A stretch of 53,326 nucleotides of DNA, from positions 1-53,326 of the forward strand of contig NZ_VIFM01000050.1 in assembly GCF_006636215.1 (NCBI RefSeq). The letters run 5' to 3'. Under the pieces are notes generated by a model that had not been told where the DNA came from, searched no databases, and saw only the letters and a list, made by a program, of their open reading frames with translations. This DNA is from Myxococcus llanfairpwllgwyngyllgogerychwyrndrobwllllantysiliogogogochensis (GTDB taxonomy: Bacteria; Myxococcota; Myxococcia; Myxococcales; Myxococcaceae). Below, in pieces: positions 34,621-42,841 of this stretch (within the stretch, counting starts at the first letter, position 1; each line of letters begins with the position of its first letter). The position numbers and the translations under genes were made by a program.

Positions 34621-37600
34621 CCTCGCCGGGGTCCTCCCCCACGACAACCCCCACCATCTCTTCGTCACCAAGAACTTCGTTCTTGAGCGGGAAGCGGAGC
34701 ATGGCCTCCATCTGCTGGAAGAGCGCTTCGCCCATCAGTTGTTCCTTGCGCCAGCGGGCGGCGGCCAGACGCAGGCTTGGCTTGTACTGACCGGCAAGGA
34801 TCCACTGACGCATGGCCTCCAGGGTCGCAAGCCGTGCTTCATCACTCCCCTTGCGCAGGGCGTCGACCGAGGAGAGGACCCACTCCTCATTGATATTCAG
34901 CGCCGGCTTCTGCCTCTGTGCTCGAACATTCTCCGCCAGACTGGAGAAGAGCCGCCGCCCCTCTTCCGCCAGCAGGCTCGCGCGCTGCCGACACCTGACA
35001 ACCCACTCTCCTTCCTGCACATCCGTTTTCTGGGAATGATTGAAGAGCAGGTCCAGTCCAGCGACATCGGCGATGCGCTCCATGCCCCCTTCATCCTGTT
35101 CGCGCCAGAAGGCCCAGTACCAACCCAACCGTGTGGCAACGACTCCCGGGAGGCGGGATTGCGTCGCCGCCCGGCGTCCAGGACGCAGGGCGCGGATTCG
35201 CGCATAGCGGGCGGGCTCCGTCTGCTGGATGGTCAGGATTCGTTCGGCATGGCGGCCGAGCGCATCCATCTCGTCCTGTGCTTCAGCCTTCTCCAGGGCC
35301 ATTCCGGCATAGATGTCCAGGACACCGTCCACATCGGGCCGCTCCTCCAGTGGAAGGATGTGGCTGTCTTCACCAAAGACCTTCAAGAACTCCTGGATGC
35401 GCCGCCGGAGCACCTGCTCGAGCCCCAGGTTGGATTCGAGGGCCCGCTCCGGCAGGAAGCTGGAGATGTGAATCTCCTCGTTCAGGCTTCCCAGGCGGTC
35501 GATACGTCCCGCGCGTTGGATGAGCCGCACGGGATTCCAATGAAGGTCGTAGTTGATGAGAGTGTCGGCATCCTGGAGGTTGATGCCCTCACTGAGCACG
35601 TCCGTGGAGATGAGCAGGTCGATCTGCTCCCCCTTCGGCACCGCGGAGCCATCCCGCACGGGATTGGCCCGGGGCGCGAAACGCTGAGCAATCCGCCGGA
35701 CGTTTCCGCTGCTCCCCGTCACCATCTCGACGACACCATGCCCCTGCTCGAGGTGCGCGTGGAGGAACTCCGCCGTGTCGGTGAACTGAGTGAAGATGAG
35801 CGTGCGGTGCTCGCCGGGAGGACGTGCCGCCAGATAGGCCCGAAGGCGCGCGAGCTTCGCATCCGCCGCCGAGGTCTGCTGATGCATGGCCCCCAGGAGT
35901 TCGTCCACCCGGTCCAGGTCCGCCGTCAGGGCGTTGCGCAGCCGGTCCACATGGAACATCCCCGAGGGCATCTGGTCGCCTCCCGGGGTCGACTCGCCTT
36001 CGTCCTCCACTTCCGCGACGACCAGCACGAAGCCCTCCTGGAGATTCGAGAGGGAACGCCGGAGCCGGGTCCGGAGTCGCTCCAGCGAGGCACGGAACGC
36101 GGCTTCACTGGACTCCAACCGCTTGAGCAACAGCACCTTGAACAAGCCTCGAAGGCTCTGTCCCGCCTGCCGGAAGCCGACCATGCGGGAATCGTCGCGG
36201 TGCATCTCCAGCACGTAGGCGGCCAGCCCGTAGAGCGGGTATTCCATGCTACCCAGCACCTGGATGATTCGCTCGTACAGACCGGTGCCGTACGTGTCCT
36301 CGATGCGGTAGCGCAGACACTGCTCTGGTCCCGAGACTCGCTTCGGGAAACGGATGGGAACCCAGTCATATCCCCCAGCAGGCCGTTTCACCGGGAGCTT
36401 CGCGTCGCGGTAGTGGTTCTGGATGAAGCGGCGGGTGCGGCGCACCACGACGTGCTGGAGGACGTTGGTGAGGGACTCCTTTCCGGCCTCCACCGCCTTG
36501 AAGTAGTCCTCCAGGGATTCTCCTGGGAAGGGCAGCCGAGTGAAGTTCTCCGGAAAGAGCTTCAACTGCTGCATCACGTCCCGGGGGCTGTTGTTCTGGG
36601 GCGTCGCGGAGAGCAGCAACACCTGCCGTCGCGAAGGCACGTTGTTGGGATGCAGCCACTCCCAGATTCGCTCATAGCGGCGCGTCGCGGGGTTGCGGAA
36701 GTTGTGGGACTCGTCCACCACGAGCACCTGGCGCTGGCTGTACTTGGGAAGATCCTCCAGCTTTCCATGGGACAGCGTGCGGAGGTTCACTCCGAAATCG
36801 TCGGCGAGGGCCTGCCAGGTCGGACACACGGTGGGCGGTGCAATCACCAGCGCGTGGCGGTCCATCGTGTCCTGGAGATACCGCAACAGGGCCATGGCGA
36901 TGTATGTCTTTCCCAGACCCACGACGTCCGCCAGGAAGACGCCTCCGAAGCGCCTCAGGATGCCCTTGGCCTGCTGATAGGCCGCCCGCTGGAACGTCGT
37001 CATCACGTCCAGCAGGGGATTGCTGTCGGTCAGGTCGGCGCCCTGGAGCATCTCCAGGAAGAACTCCGAGAGGACCTTGAGATACAGGTCCTCCGCCCCA
37101 ATCATCCCTCCAGCCCAGGAGTTCTCCAGCAGCGCCTGGACCTCCTTCGAGATGTCTTCCGACTCCGCCGCGCGCAACCGGAACCATTCCCGGGCCCGCT
37201 CATGCATCGCGCCCGTGAGCGTCAGCTCCAGCTCCGCGCCCGGAGGCCGAAGCAAGGTGCCCCGCGTGATGGGTCCCATGGGGACGAGGCTGCTCGTCGG
37301 ACGGCTGATGAGCCGGCTGAAGAGGGGACCTGGTTGATGGTGGAGAACGCGAGCCTCGGCGGCGGAGAGCTTGCGAACCCACTCCCCGATTCTCGACTCC
37401 CATTCCGTCGTCTGGGGAAGTCCATCCAACTGTCCACCGAACGCCTCCAGGAGCGCCTGACGATGCGCATGCGTCGCCTTGGCGGGGAGGGCCGCATGCG
37501 GCTCCTTCGCGAGGGCCGCGTGTCCATGCGGAGGCTGTGCCAGCAGACCCGGCGCCGACAACAGGAGCTCCATGCGCGCCTCGGCCTGGAAGATCTCCAG

Positions 37601-37663
37601 GACGTCCGTGCGCAACTCCCCCGCCGAGACCAACGTCGCTCCGTCCATCGACCCCGTGCTCAT
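34616..37663 (-). CDS. SNF2/RapA-like helicase of the pseudo-RNA-polymerase cassette
   Basis: 1015 residues. ATG 37663 overlaps the pseudo-polymerase stop (ATGA). Residues about 100-210 resemble the degenerate phospholipase-D-like front of many SNF2 helicases (EWFRLRAAESEDISKEVQAL then EDLYLKVLSEFF), but no HKD motif is visible. Lobe one has LADVVGLGKTYIAM (about 245-256), VVDESHNFRN and LLSATPQNNSPRD. Lobe two has TLIFTQFTDTAEFLHAHL, LISTDVLSEGINLQDAD and LIQRAGRIDRLGS. It should be an ATP-driven translocase on nucleic acid. RapA, the RNA polymerase recycling factor, is in the same superfamily, which fits its partner. An IS remnant forms the 3' end, so a few C-terminal residues may be lost. 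Confidence 0.92.
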   Translation of the reverse strand: MSTGSMDGATLVSAGELRTDVLEIFQAEARMELLLSAPGLLAQPPHGHAALAKEPHAALPAKATHAHRQALLEAFGGQLDGLPQTTEWESRIGEWVRKLSAAEARVLHHQPGPLFSRLISRPTSSLVPMGPITRGTLLRPPGAELELTLTGAMHERAREWFRLRAAESEDISKEVQALLENSWAGGMIGAEDLYLKVLSEFFLEMLQGADLTDSNPLLDVMTTFQRAAYQQAKGILRRFGGVFLADVVGLGKTYIAMALLRYLQDTMDRHALVIAPPTVCPTWQALADDFGVNLRTLSHGKLEDLPKYSQRQVLVVDESHNFRNPATRRYERIWEWLHPNNVPSRRQVLLLSATPQNNSPRDVMQQLKLFPENFTRLPFPGESLEDYFKAVEAGKESLTNVLQHVVVRRTRRFIQNHYRDAKLPVKRPAGGYDWVPIRFPKRVSGPEQCLRYRIEDTYGTGLYERIIQVLGSMEYPLYGLAAYVLEMHRDDSRMVGFRQAGQSLRGLFKVLLLKRLESSEAAFRASLERLRTRLRRSLSNLQEGFVLVVAEVEDEGESTPGGDQMPSGMFHVDRLRNALTADLDRVDELLGAMHQQTSAADAKLARLRAYLAARPPGEHRTLIFTQFTDTAEFLHAHLEQGHGVVEMVTGSSGNVRRIAQRFAPRANPVRDGSAVPKGEQIDLLISTDVLSEGINLQDADTLINYDLHWNPVRLIQRAGRIDRLGSLNEEIHISSFLPERALESNLGLEQVLRRRIQEFLKVFGEDSHILPLEERPDVDGVLDIYAGMALEKAEAQDEMDALGRHAERILTIQQTEPARYARIRALRPGRRAATQSRLPGVVATRLGWYWAFWREQDEGGMERIADVAGLDLLFNHSQKTDVQEGEWVVRCRQRASLLAEEGRRLFSSLAENVRAQRQKPALNINEEWVLSSVDALRKGSDEARLATLEAMRQWILAGQYKPSLRLAAARWRKEQLMGEALFQQMEAMLRFPLKNEVLGDEEMVGVVVGEDPGEA

Positions 37664-40600
37664 GAGACCCGCCCTCGCTTCAGCCAGACATCCATTGATG
37701 TGGAGAGGAGCGACACCTCGGGGAGAAGCCCCGTGTTGTCGCCCAGCCAGGCCACCATGGTGACCTCCAGAAGGGAAACCTCGTCCACGTCACCCACTGG
37801 CGGGATGGGAGGCGGCACGAACAACGGGGTCGCCACCAGGATCTCCTCGGGATGCGGCGATACCACTGGAGCAGCCCCTGGCGGAGGCACTGGGACCACC
37901 AGGGTCGGCTGCGTCTGGGGAAGCTCCGTCCCCATGGGGACCGCCCCGGCCTCCAGCCCCAGGGCCCTCAGAAGGACCGGACTCCAGACACCCTCCACGG
38001 GGAGTCCTGCATGCGCCACGAGGAAGCGGACGGGTGTCGTGGCCGCCTCCATGCCTGGCCATCGAGCCCAGGCGACGGACGCGAGCGGGGGCACGAAGCG
38101 GCGGCCTCCAGCGGCCCCCTTCTGGTCCGGCGGCGCCCAGGACCATCCCGAGGGGGCGCCCTCGCGAGGACGAGACTTCCACCAGCCCGCTAACGCACGC
38201 GCCAACAAGCGATGCGCGGTCCGCAGCCATGCACCCTCTCCCGGGAAGGCACGCCGCACCCGCTCCTCGACCCACACGCTGGCCCGTGCCCCATCCTCGA
38301 CGAGCGGGGTGGGCCGCCTGGCTTCGAGGAGGCGGCAGAGGTCCAGGGGCCGTGACTCCCGCAGGACCAACGCCCCCATGAGCTCCCTCAGCGCCACGGT
38401 CCCCACGCTTCCAGGAGGCATCCTCTGCGCATCAGGCGATTCCCGCCCCGCGTCCACCTGTTCGGCGTCCGACGTGGAGAACGCCCCCACGAGGCCCATC
38501 AAGCGAGGCAGATGAAGCCGGAGCAGGCGCTCTCGCGCGGCGCGCCCCTCCCAGAACTCCGCCGAGAGAGGCTCGCATGCGGGCGATGGCAACGGTGGAA
38601 GGAAGAGGGCCTGCTCCGACGAGAAGATGCCGATGGTGCTCACCCCTGGCGAGGTCGGAGCCATCCGTAGCCTCACCACCTCGATGCCATCACGAGGTGA
38701 CTCGTCCCACCCCTCGTCGTCGCTGTCGGGGTCTTCCTCAACCCGCGTCTCGGTACGAACCTCGGCGGGTGAAGCTCGTGACAGGAGCTCATGGACGTGG
38801 GGAAGCCGCTCGACCCCCCGTTCGATGAAGGCGCCGTCGAAGCCGGCCGCTACCGGGCTGCCCTCCATGCGAAAGAGCCCTGGGACCACGGAGCGCAGCC
38901 CCGGCGCTCTCGTCAGGGGCCAGAGGCGCGTGATGAGGCCCGCGAGGCTCGTGGGTTCGTCCCGATGCATTCCCTGGTCCATCGGGCCAAACAGGGCCGC
39001 GACGGCCTCGTGGAAGGAAGCCCGCGCCGTTTCAATCACGAGCCGGGCGCCTGAAGCGCGCAGGGCCACGAGCCTGTTCGATGCGAAACGCACCCGGTGG
39101 TACGCCTCCGTCAACGGAGACTTCACGAGCCCCGGTGCCCCAGGCGGCAGCCCCGTGGGATGAAAGGTATTGGGCAGGACCGCCAGGCTGGAGAGAAAGA
39201 ACCGACCCACGAGGTCCGCGCTCCCCGTGGCCACGTCGTGCTCCAGGGTCTCCAGACCTCGCAGCAGGGCTTCGCGCTCGGCGGCGGACAGCCGCCCTTC
39301 CAGACGCTTTCGTCCGGCGGCACCTGGAGCCCCGTTTCGCAAGGCCTGACGCATGAGGATTCCCAGCACCACGGCGCCCACCCGGACCTGCTGCGCCTTC
39401 AACTCGGGAAGAGTCAGTCCCAGCAGACAGGCCGCGCTCTCCATCCTCCAAGGATGGAGTACCGGCTCACAGAGTCCCAAGGCCGGCAGGGCCCGCCGCT
39501 CCTGCGTCGGAGGGCGCAACACGACGGGCGTGCCACAGCCCCAGGAGCCGGGTTCGCACGGCTCGAAGGCGCGCCTGCGCCCGTGCGTCCGGCCACACCA
39601 GCAGGACCACCTGACGGGCGCGTCGTCTTCCTTGGCATAGCCCGTGGTCCATTGCCGCACGCGGGACATGGTCAAGGACTCCAGCTTCGCGGCCCGCCCC
39701 TTTCCCGGTTGGCGCGTCGACTTCGTCTTCATCCAGTCAGGCGGCGCGATGTCGGCGGCCTCCAGGACTTCCGCGAGGCGGGGAAGAAAAGGAGGGACAT
39801 CACCCGCCCAGGCCCGTTCGACCTCCGCCAGCTTCGCCGAGTCCTCGGGACGTGCCGCCGTCCACCACAGACGCTCCATGGCGGACAACGCTGGCGCTTC
39901 AGCGCTCGCGGGAATGCCCTCTCCATCGCGGGCGCGAAACCGGAGCTGGAGGTCGGGTCCGACGAGCACGTCGCGCGTCGCGGGGAGCACGAAACAGGTG
40001 CCCACGTGGGCGGTGGCCCGCTCCAGCAGTTCGCCCGTCACCCCATCGAACCACACGTCCGAGGGAGAAATGGCCGCGAGGGTCGGGTCCTCGATGACCA
40101 GCTGCGCGGGCGCACCATCTTCCTGATACGGAGCATCCTCCCGCCTCAAGCCTTCCTGGAAGGGAAGCACCCGCCCATCTGGCAGGACCAGATGGCTCCA
40201 GGGAAAGGAAGGAGCCTCGGTGCCCACGACGAGCGTGATTCGCCATGCGAGCCCTTCGCCCGACTTGTCCCGCTCCAACTCCTCATGGATGTCGAGGACT
40301 TGTCCGTGGACACCGGGCGGAACGAACCAGCGCTCCACGGCCTTGGGAAGCTTCAGCGAGGGGAGCGGGAGGATGGTTTCCTCCTCCGCCTCATCCTTCG
40401 TGGGCTTCTTCGGCGTGAACGTGAAGACATTGGCGGCGAGGCTCCACATGTTCATTTCGTGGAGGCTCGTCGTCCTCGGTCGGGTACCCGCGAGCTGGGC
40501 CCAGAGCGACCGCTCCGCCTCCAGCCATGCATCTCCGGCCTTCACGCAGGCCCCCCGCGACAGCAGCACGCGGTGCGCGACGACACCTTCGCTTTGCATC

Positions 40601-42783
40601 AACCCGGGAATCCTGACGCTGAATTCGCGAGCGCGGACCACCTTGCTCTCGGGTGGCGGCGGCGCCTCCATCGTCCACCGGGCGCACAACCGAGGCCCGT
40701 GGACGGAGACCACGCGAAGTCCCTCGGAGAGTGGGCGTGCTTGAAGCGCGACCTGCGCGGCCGACCGCAGCCGGCCCGCTGGCAGAGAGGCGAAGTGGGA
40801 AAGTCCCCGCGCAATCCAGCCCCGCGTCCCCAGGCCTCCAGTGCCCCCAGCTCGCGGATTCACCTGAGGCAGCGACTCCATCGAGACTCCCAGCCGAACC
40901 ACCCCCGTCGCGTTCCGGAGAGGCACCGAGAGGTCTCCCCCCGGAGTGAGACGAGCCACTTCGACCGGGACCCACGCCCCCGGACGCAGGTCCGCTGACA
41001 CGTCGGGACAGGCCCACGCGGGTGCGGTGCCGGCGTCCGTCGCGACGGCGTGCCGCAGGATGGGGAGCAGTTCCTCCGGTGTCGTCATCCCCGGCGCGGG
41101 CTCCAGGACCGCCTTGAGGAAGACCTTGCTGACCAGGAGCAGTCGGTCGTCACGCCCGACGACACCGCGCAGGAGGGCCGGCAGGCTCCGAGGAAGCTCA
41201 TGGGCGTCATCTTCATAGGATGCCAGCCGCATGCTGATGCCCATCAGCTTCCGGTACGTCGCGCTTTCGAGGAACGCGCAGAGACTTCCGCCCGCCAGCG
41301 ACCCGATGGCCACGGGGTCCCGGGAGGCCCTGAGTACGGAAGGCGCAAGCCCCTCTTCCTTCAGCAACTCCAGGGGTGACTCCAGTTCAGGTTCGGGCCC
41401 CGCCCCTTCCGGGGCCGCGCCCTGCTCCGGGATTGGCGACTCCTCCTCGACCTCTTCCTCGAACCCCTCGTCGAAGGACGGCTCCTGGACTCTCGCATCT
41501 CCTGCGCTCAGCAGTCCCTTGCCAAACACCCTGGGGACCCACCGATACCAGAGGCCATCCAGGAGCATCCGTCCCTGGTCATCCACCTCCGGCACTCCGA
41601 CGGGAAGGGAAAGAGGCAGCGCCCTCCCGTCGTCAAAGACAAGCTCCAGCTTCAGGGTGAGCCGCCGAAACCAGCTCTTCCCACTCCGGCTCGCGACCTC
41701 CGGCGAAGTGGGGGCCTCGAGGTCATAGCCTCGGTAGCACAGCCTCGCCTGCTTGTGGGCCAGGGTGAAGGGAAGGGCCATGCGCAGCACCCGCTCCAAT
41801 CCCCACCAGAGCCGGGGTTGCTGACCGGGCGCACCACGGTCTTCTTGCAGGAACGCGCGCCGCTCATGGTCCAGGAGCCGGTCCCAGGTAACACCCGGAG
41901 GCGTCGACAGCGAGGGCGCGAGGGCCACCGGGTTCCATTGGCGTGACACCTCCACGGGGTCCGGCCCCAACGCGGACTCCACGCGCCGCACCAGCTCCAC
42001 CACCTCTTCCCCGCCTGTCAGCCGGAGCAAGCTCATGCGGCGCAGCCATATCAACAGGGTGTCACGCAGCTCGCCGCCCCTTGCATAGCCCACCATCTGA
42101 CGCGTTCTGGGAACGAGGGTCCCTCCATCCTTCTCCTCCCGATAGGCGAACTGGCAGGCATTCCATCCGGGCGCGATGGCCACCACGAGTCCATAGGGAT
42201 GTCTGCGAAAGATGGGCTGGAAGTTGGAGCCATGGGGGTAGGGAAAGACGAGCTCCGCCAGGGACACCATGAAGTCGCCATGGCGAGCGATGGTGCGGAG
42301 TCGACGGATGACCGCCGTGGAGTCCAGCCGCTGCGTCTCATCCACCACGTGGGCTTCGTATCGGAGATGCCCCACGAACAAGCGGCTCAACAGGGTGAGC
42401 GCCGCATCTGCCTCGTCACACCGGGCGAGTTCATCCAGCAGGGACAGGCACTCCCTCCCTCGTGGAATGGTGTCAATCCATGCCGAGCCGTTCTCCCAGG
42501 GGCTCCACCCCACCTCCTCGGGTTGTGCCGGCGCATCCCGAGCAAGCGCAACAGCGGCGGGCAACGGCGCCACGGGAGTGACCACCGCGGCGGGAGGAAA
42601 CGTTTGCAGCCGCCCCACCAGGGCCGCCACCAGCGCGATGTCCGGAGCACCAAGCCCCGCCCAACCTCGTTGGTCGAACTGTTGCCGTAAGGAGCGTGCT
42701 TCCTCGCGGAGAGACGACTGCTCCAGTGTCGAGAGCAGTTGCCGCACGACGGATGACGCGGACATGTCTTGTTCGTTCGACAA
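37660..42783 (-). CDS. Fused beta/beta-prime RNA polymerase homologue, catalytically degenerate
   Basis: 1707 residues from TTG 42783 (AAGGGGG upstream); ATG 42765 is an alternative without a ribosome site. After a unique N-terminus (1-300), beta-like motifs follow in order: WWGLERVLRMALPF (326-339), LPVGVPEVDDQGRMLLDG, ASLPAGRLRSAAQVALQARP, VPPGVHGQVLDI (821), REDAPYQEDGAPAQLVI (881), WFDGVTGELLERATAHVG (911), LSAMERLWWTAA. Beta-prime motifs follow: SRVRQWTTGYAKE (1040), zinc cysteines in CWCG and C-x6-CG with LCEPVLHPWRM, FFLSSLAVLPNTFHP, EAYHRVRFASNRLVAL, FHEAVAALFG, VVRLRMAPT. The site matching NADFDGD is SAEFWEGR, and the GDKMAGRHGNKG lysines are absent. Bridge helix and trigger loop are not seen. 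It should be a non-catalytic polymerase-like scaffold. Confidence 0.85.
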   Translation of the reverse strand: MSNEQDMSASSVVRQLLSTLEQSSLREEARSLRQQFDQRGWAGLGAPDIALVAALVGRLQTFPPAAVVTPVAPLPAAVALARDAPAQPEEVGWSPWENGSAWIDTIPRGRECLSLLDELARCDEADAALTLLSRLFVGHLRYEAHVVDETQRLDSTAVIRRLRTIARHGDFMVSLAELVFPYPHGSNFQPIFRRHPYGLVVAIAPGWNACQFAYREEKDGGTLVPRTRQMVGYARGGELRDTLLIWLRRMSLLRLTGGEEVVELVRRVESALGPDPVEVSRQWNPVALAPSLSTPPGVTWDRLLDHERRAFLQEDRGAPGQQPRLWWGLERVLRMALPFTLAHKQARLCYRGYDLEAPTSPEVASRSGKSWFRRLTLKLELVFDDGRALPLSLPVGVPEVDDQGRMLLDGLWYRWVPRVFGKGLLSAGDARVQEPSFDEGFEEEVEEESPIPEQGAAPEGAGPEPELESPLELLKEEGLAPSVLRASRDPVAIGSLAGGSLCAFLESATYRKLMGISMRLASYEDDAHELPRSLPALLRGVVGRDDRLLLVSKVFLKAVLEPAPGMTTPEELLPILRHAVATDAGTAPAWACPDVSADLRPGAWVPVEVARLTPGGDLSVPLRNATGVVRLGVSMESLPQVNPRAGGTGGLGTRGWIARGLSHFASLPAGRLRSAAQVALQARPLSEGLRVVSVHGPRLCARWTMEAPPPPESKVVRAREFSVRIPGLMQSEGVVAHRVLLSRGACVKAGDAWLEAERSLWAQLAGTRPRTTSLHEMNMWSLAANVFTFTPKKPTKDEAEEETILPLPSLKLPKAVERWFVPPGVHGQVLDIHEELERDKSGEGLAWRITLVVGTEAPSFPWSHLVLPDGRVLPFQEGLRREDAPYQEDGAPAQLVIEDPTLAAISPSDVWFDGVTGELLERATAHVGTCFVLPATRDVLVGPDLQLRFRARDGEGIPASAEAPALSAMERLWWTAARPEDSAKLAEVERAWAGDVPPFLPRLAEVLEAADIAPPDWMKTKSTRQPGKGRAAKLESLTMSRVRQWTTGYAKEDDAPVRWSCWCGRTHGRRRAFEPCEPGSWGCGTPVVLRPPTQERRALPALGLCEPVLHPWRMESAACLLGLTLPELKAQQVRVGAVVLGILMRQALRNGAPGAAGRKRLEGRLSAAEREALLRGLETLEHDVATGSADLVGRFFLSSLAVLPNTFHPTGLPPGAPGLVKSPLTEAYHRVRFASNRLVALRASGARLVIETARASFHEAVAALFGPMDQGMHRDEPTSLAGLITRLWPLTRAPGLRSVVPGLFRMEGSPVAAGFDGAFIERGVERLPHVHELLSRASPAEVRTETRVEEDPDSDDEGWDESPRDGIEVVRLRMAPTSPGVSTIGIFSSEQALFLPPLPSPACEPLSAEFWEGRAARERLLRLHLPRLMGLVGAFSTSDAEQVDAGRESPDAQRMPPGSVGTVALRELMGALVLRESRPLDLCRLLEARRPTPLVEDGARASVWVEERVRRAFPGEGAWLRTAHRLLARALAGWWKSRPREGAPSGWSWAPPDQKGAAGGRRFVPPLASVAWARWPGMEAATTPVRFLVAHAGLPVEGVWSPVLLRALGLEAGAVPMGTELPQTQPTLVVPVPPPGAAPVVSPHPEEILVATPLFVPPPIPPVGDVDEVSLLEVTMVAWLGDNTGLLPEVSLLSTSMDVWLKRGRVS

Positions 42784-42841
42784 TGAGCCCCCTTGAAGCC
42801 CCCGAGAACCGCTCCCTTCGCCTGGATTCGAGGTAGGCCCT

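Noticed and set aside
34553..38515. A 1320-codon open frame on the plus strand opposite the helicase and pseudo-polymerase genes
   Set aside because: It is an antisense shadow: it has no family motifs, is rich in Arg/Pro/His as antisense of GC-rich genes, and the opposite strand has clear helicase and polymerase motifs.
37660..42783. DISARM-type or DUF1998 protein as the identity of the giant gene
   Set aside because: Next to an SNF2 helicase this was the first guess, but the chain carries colinear RNA polymerase motifs instead and lacks helicase or DUF1998 signatures.
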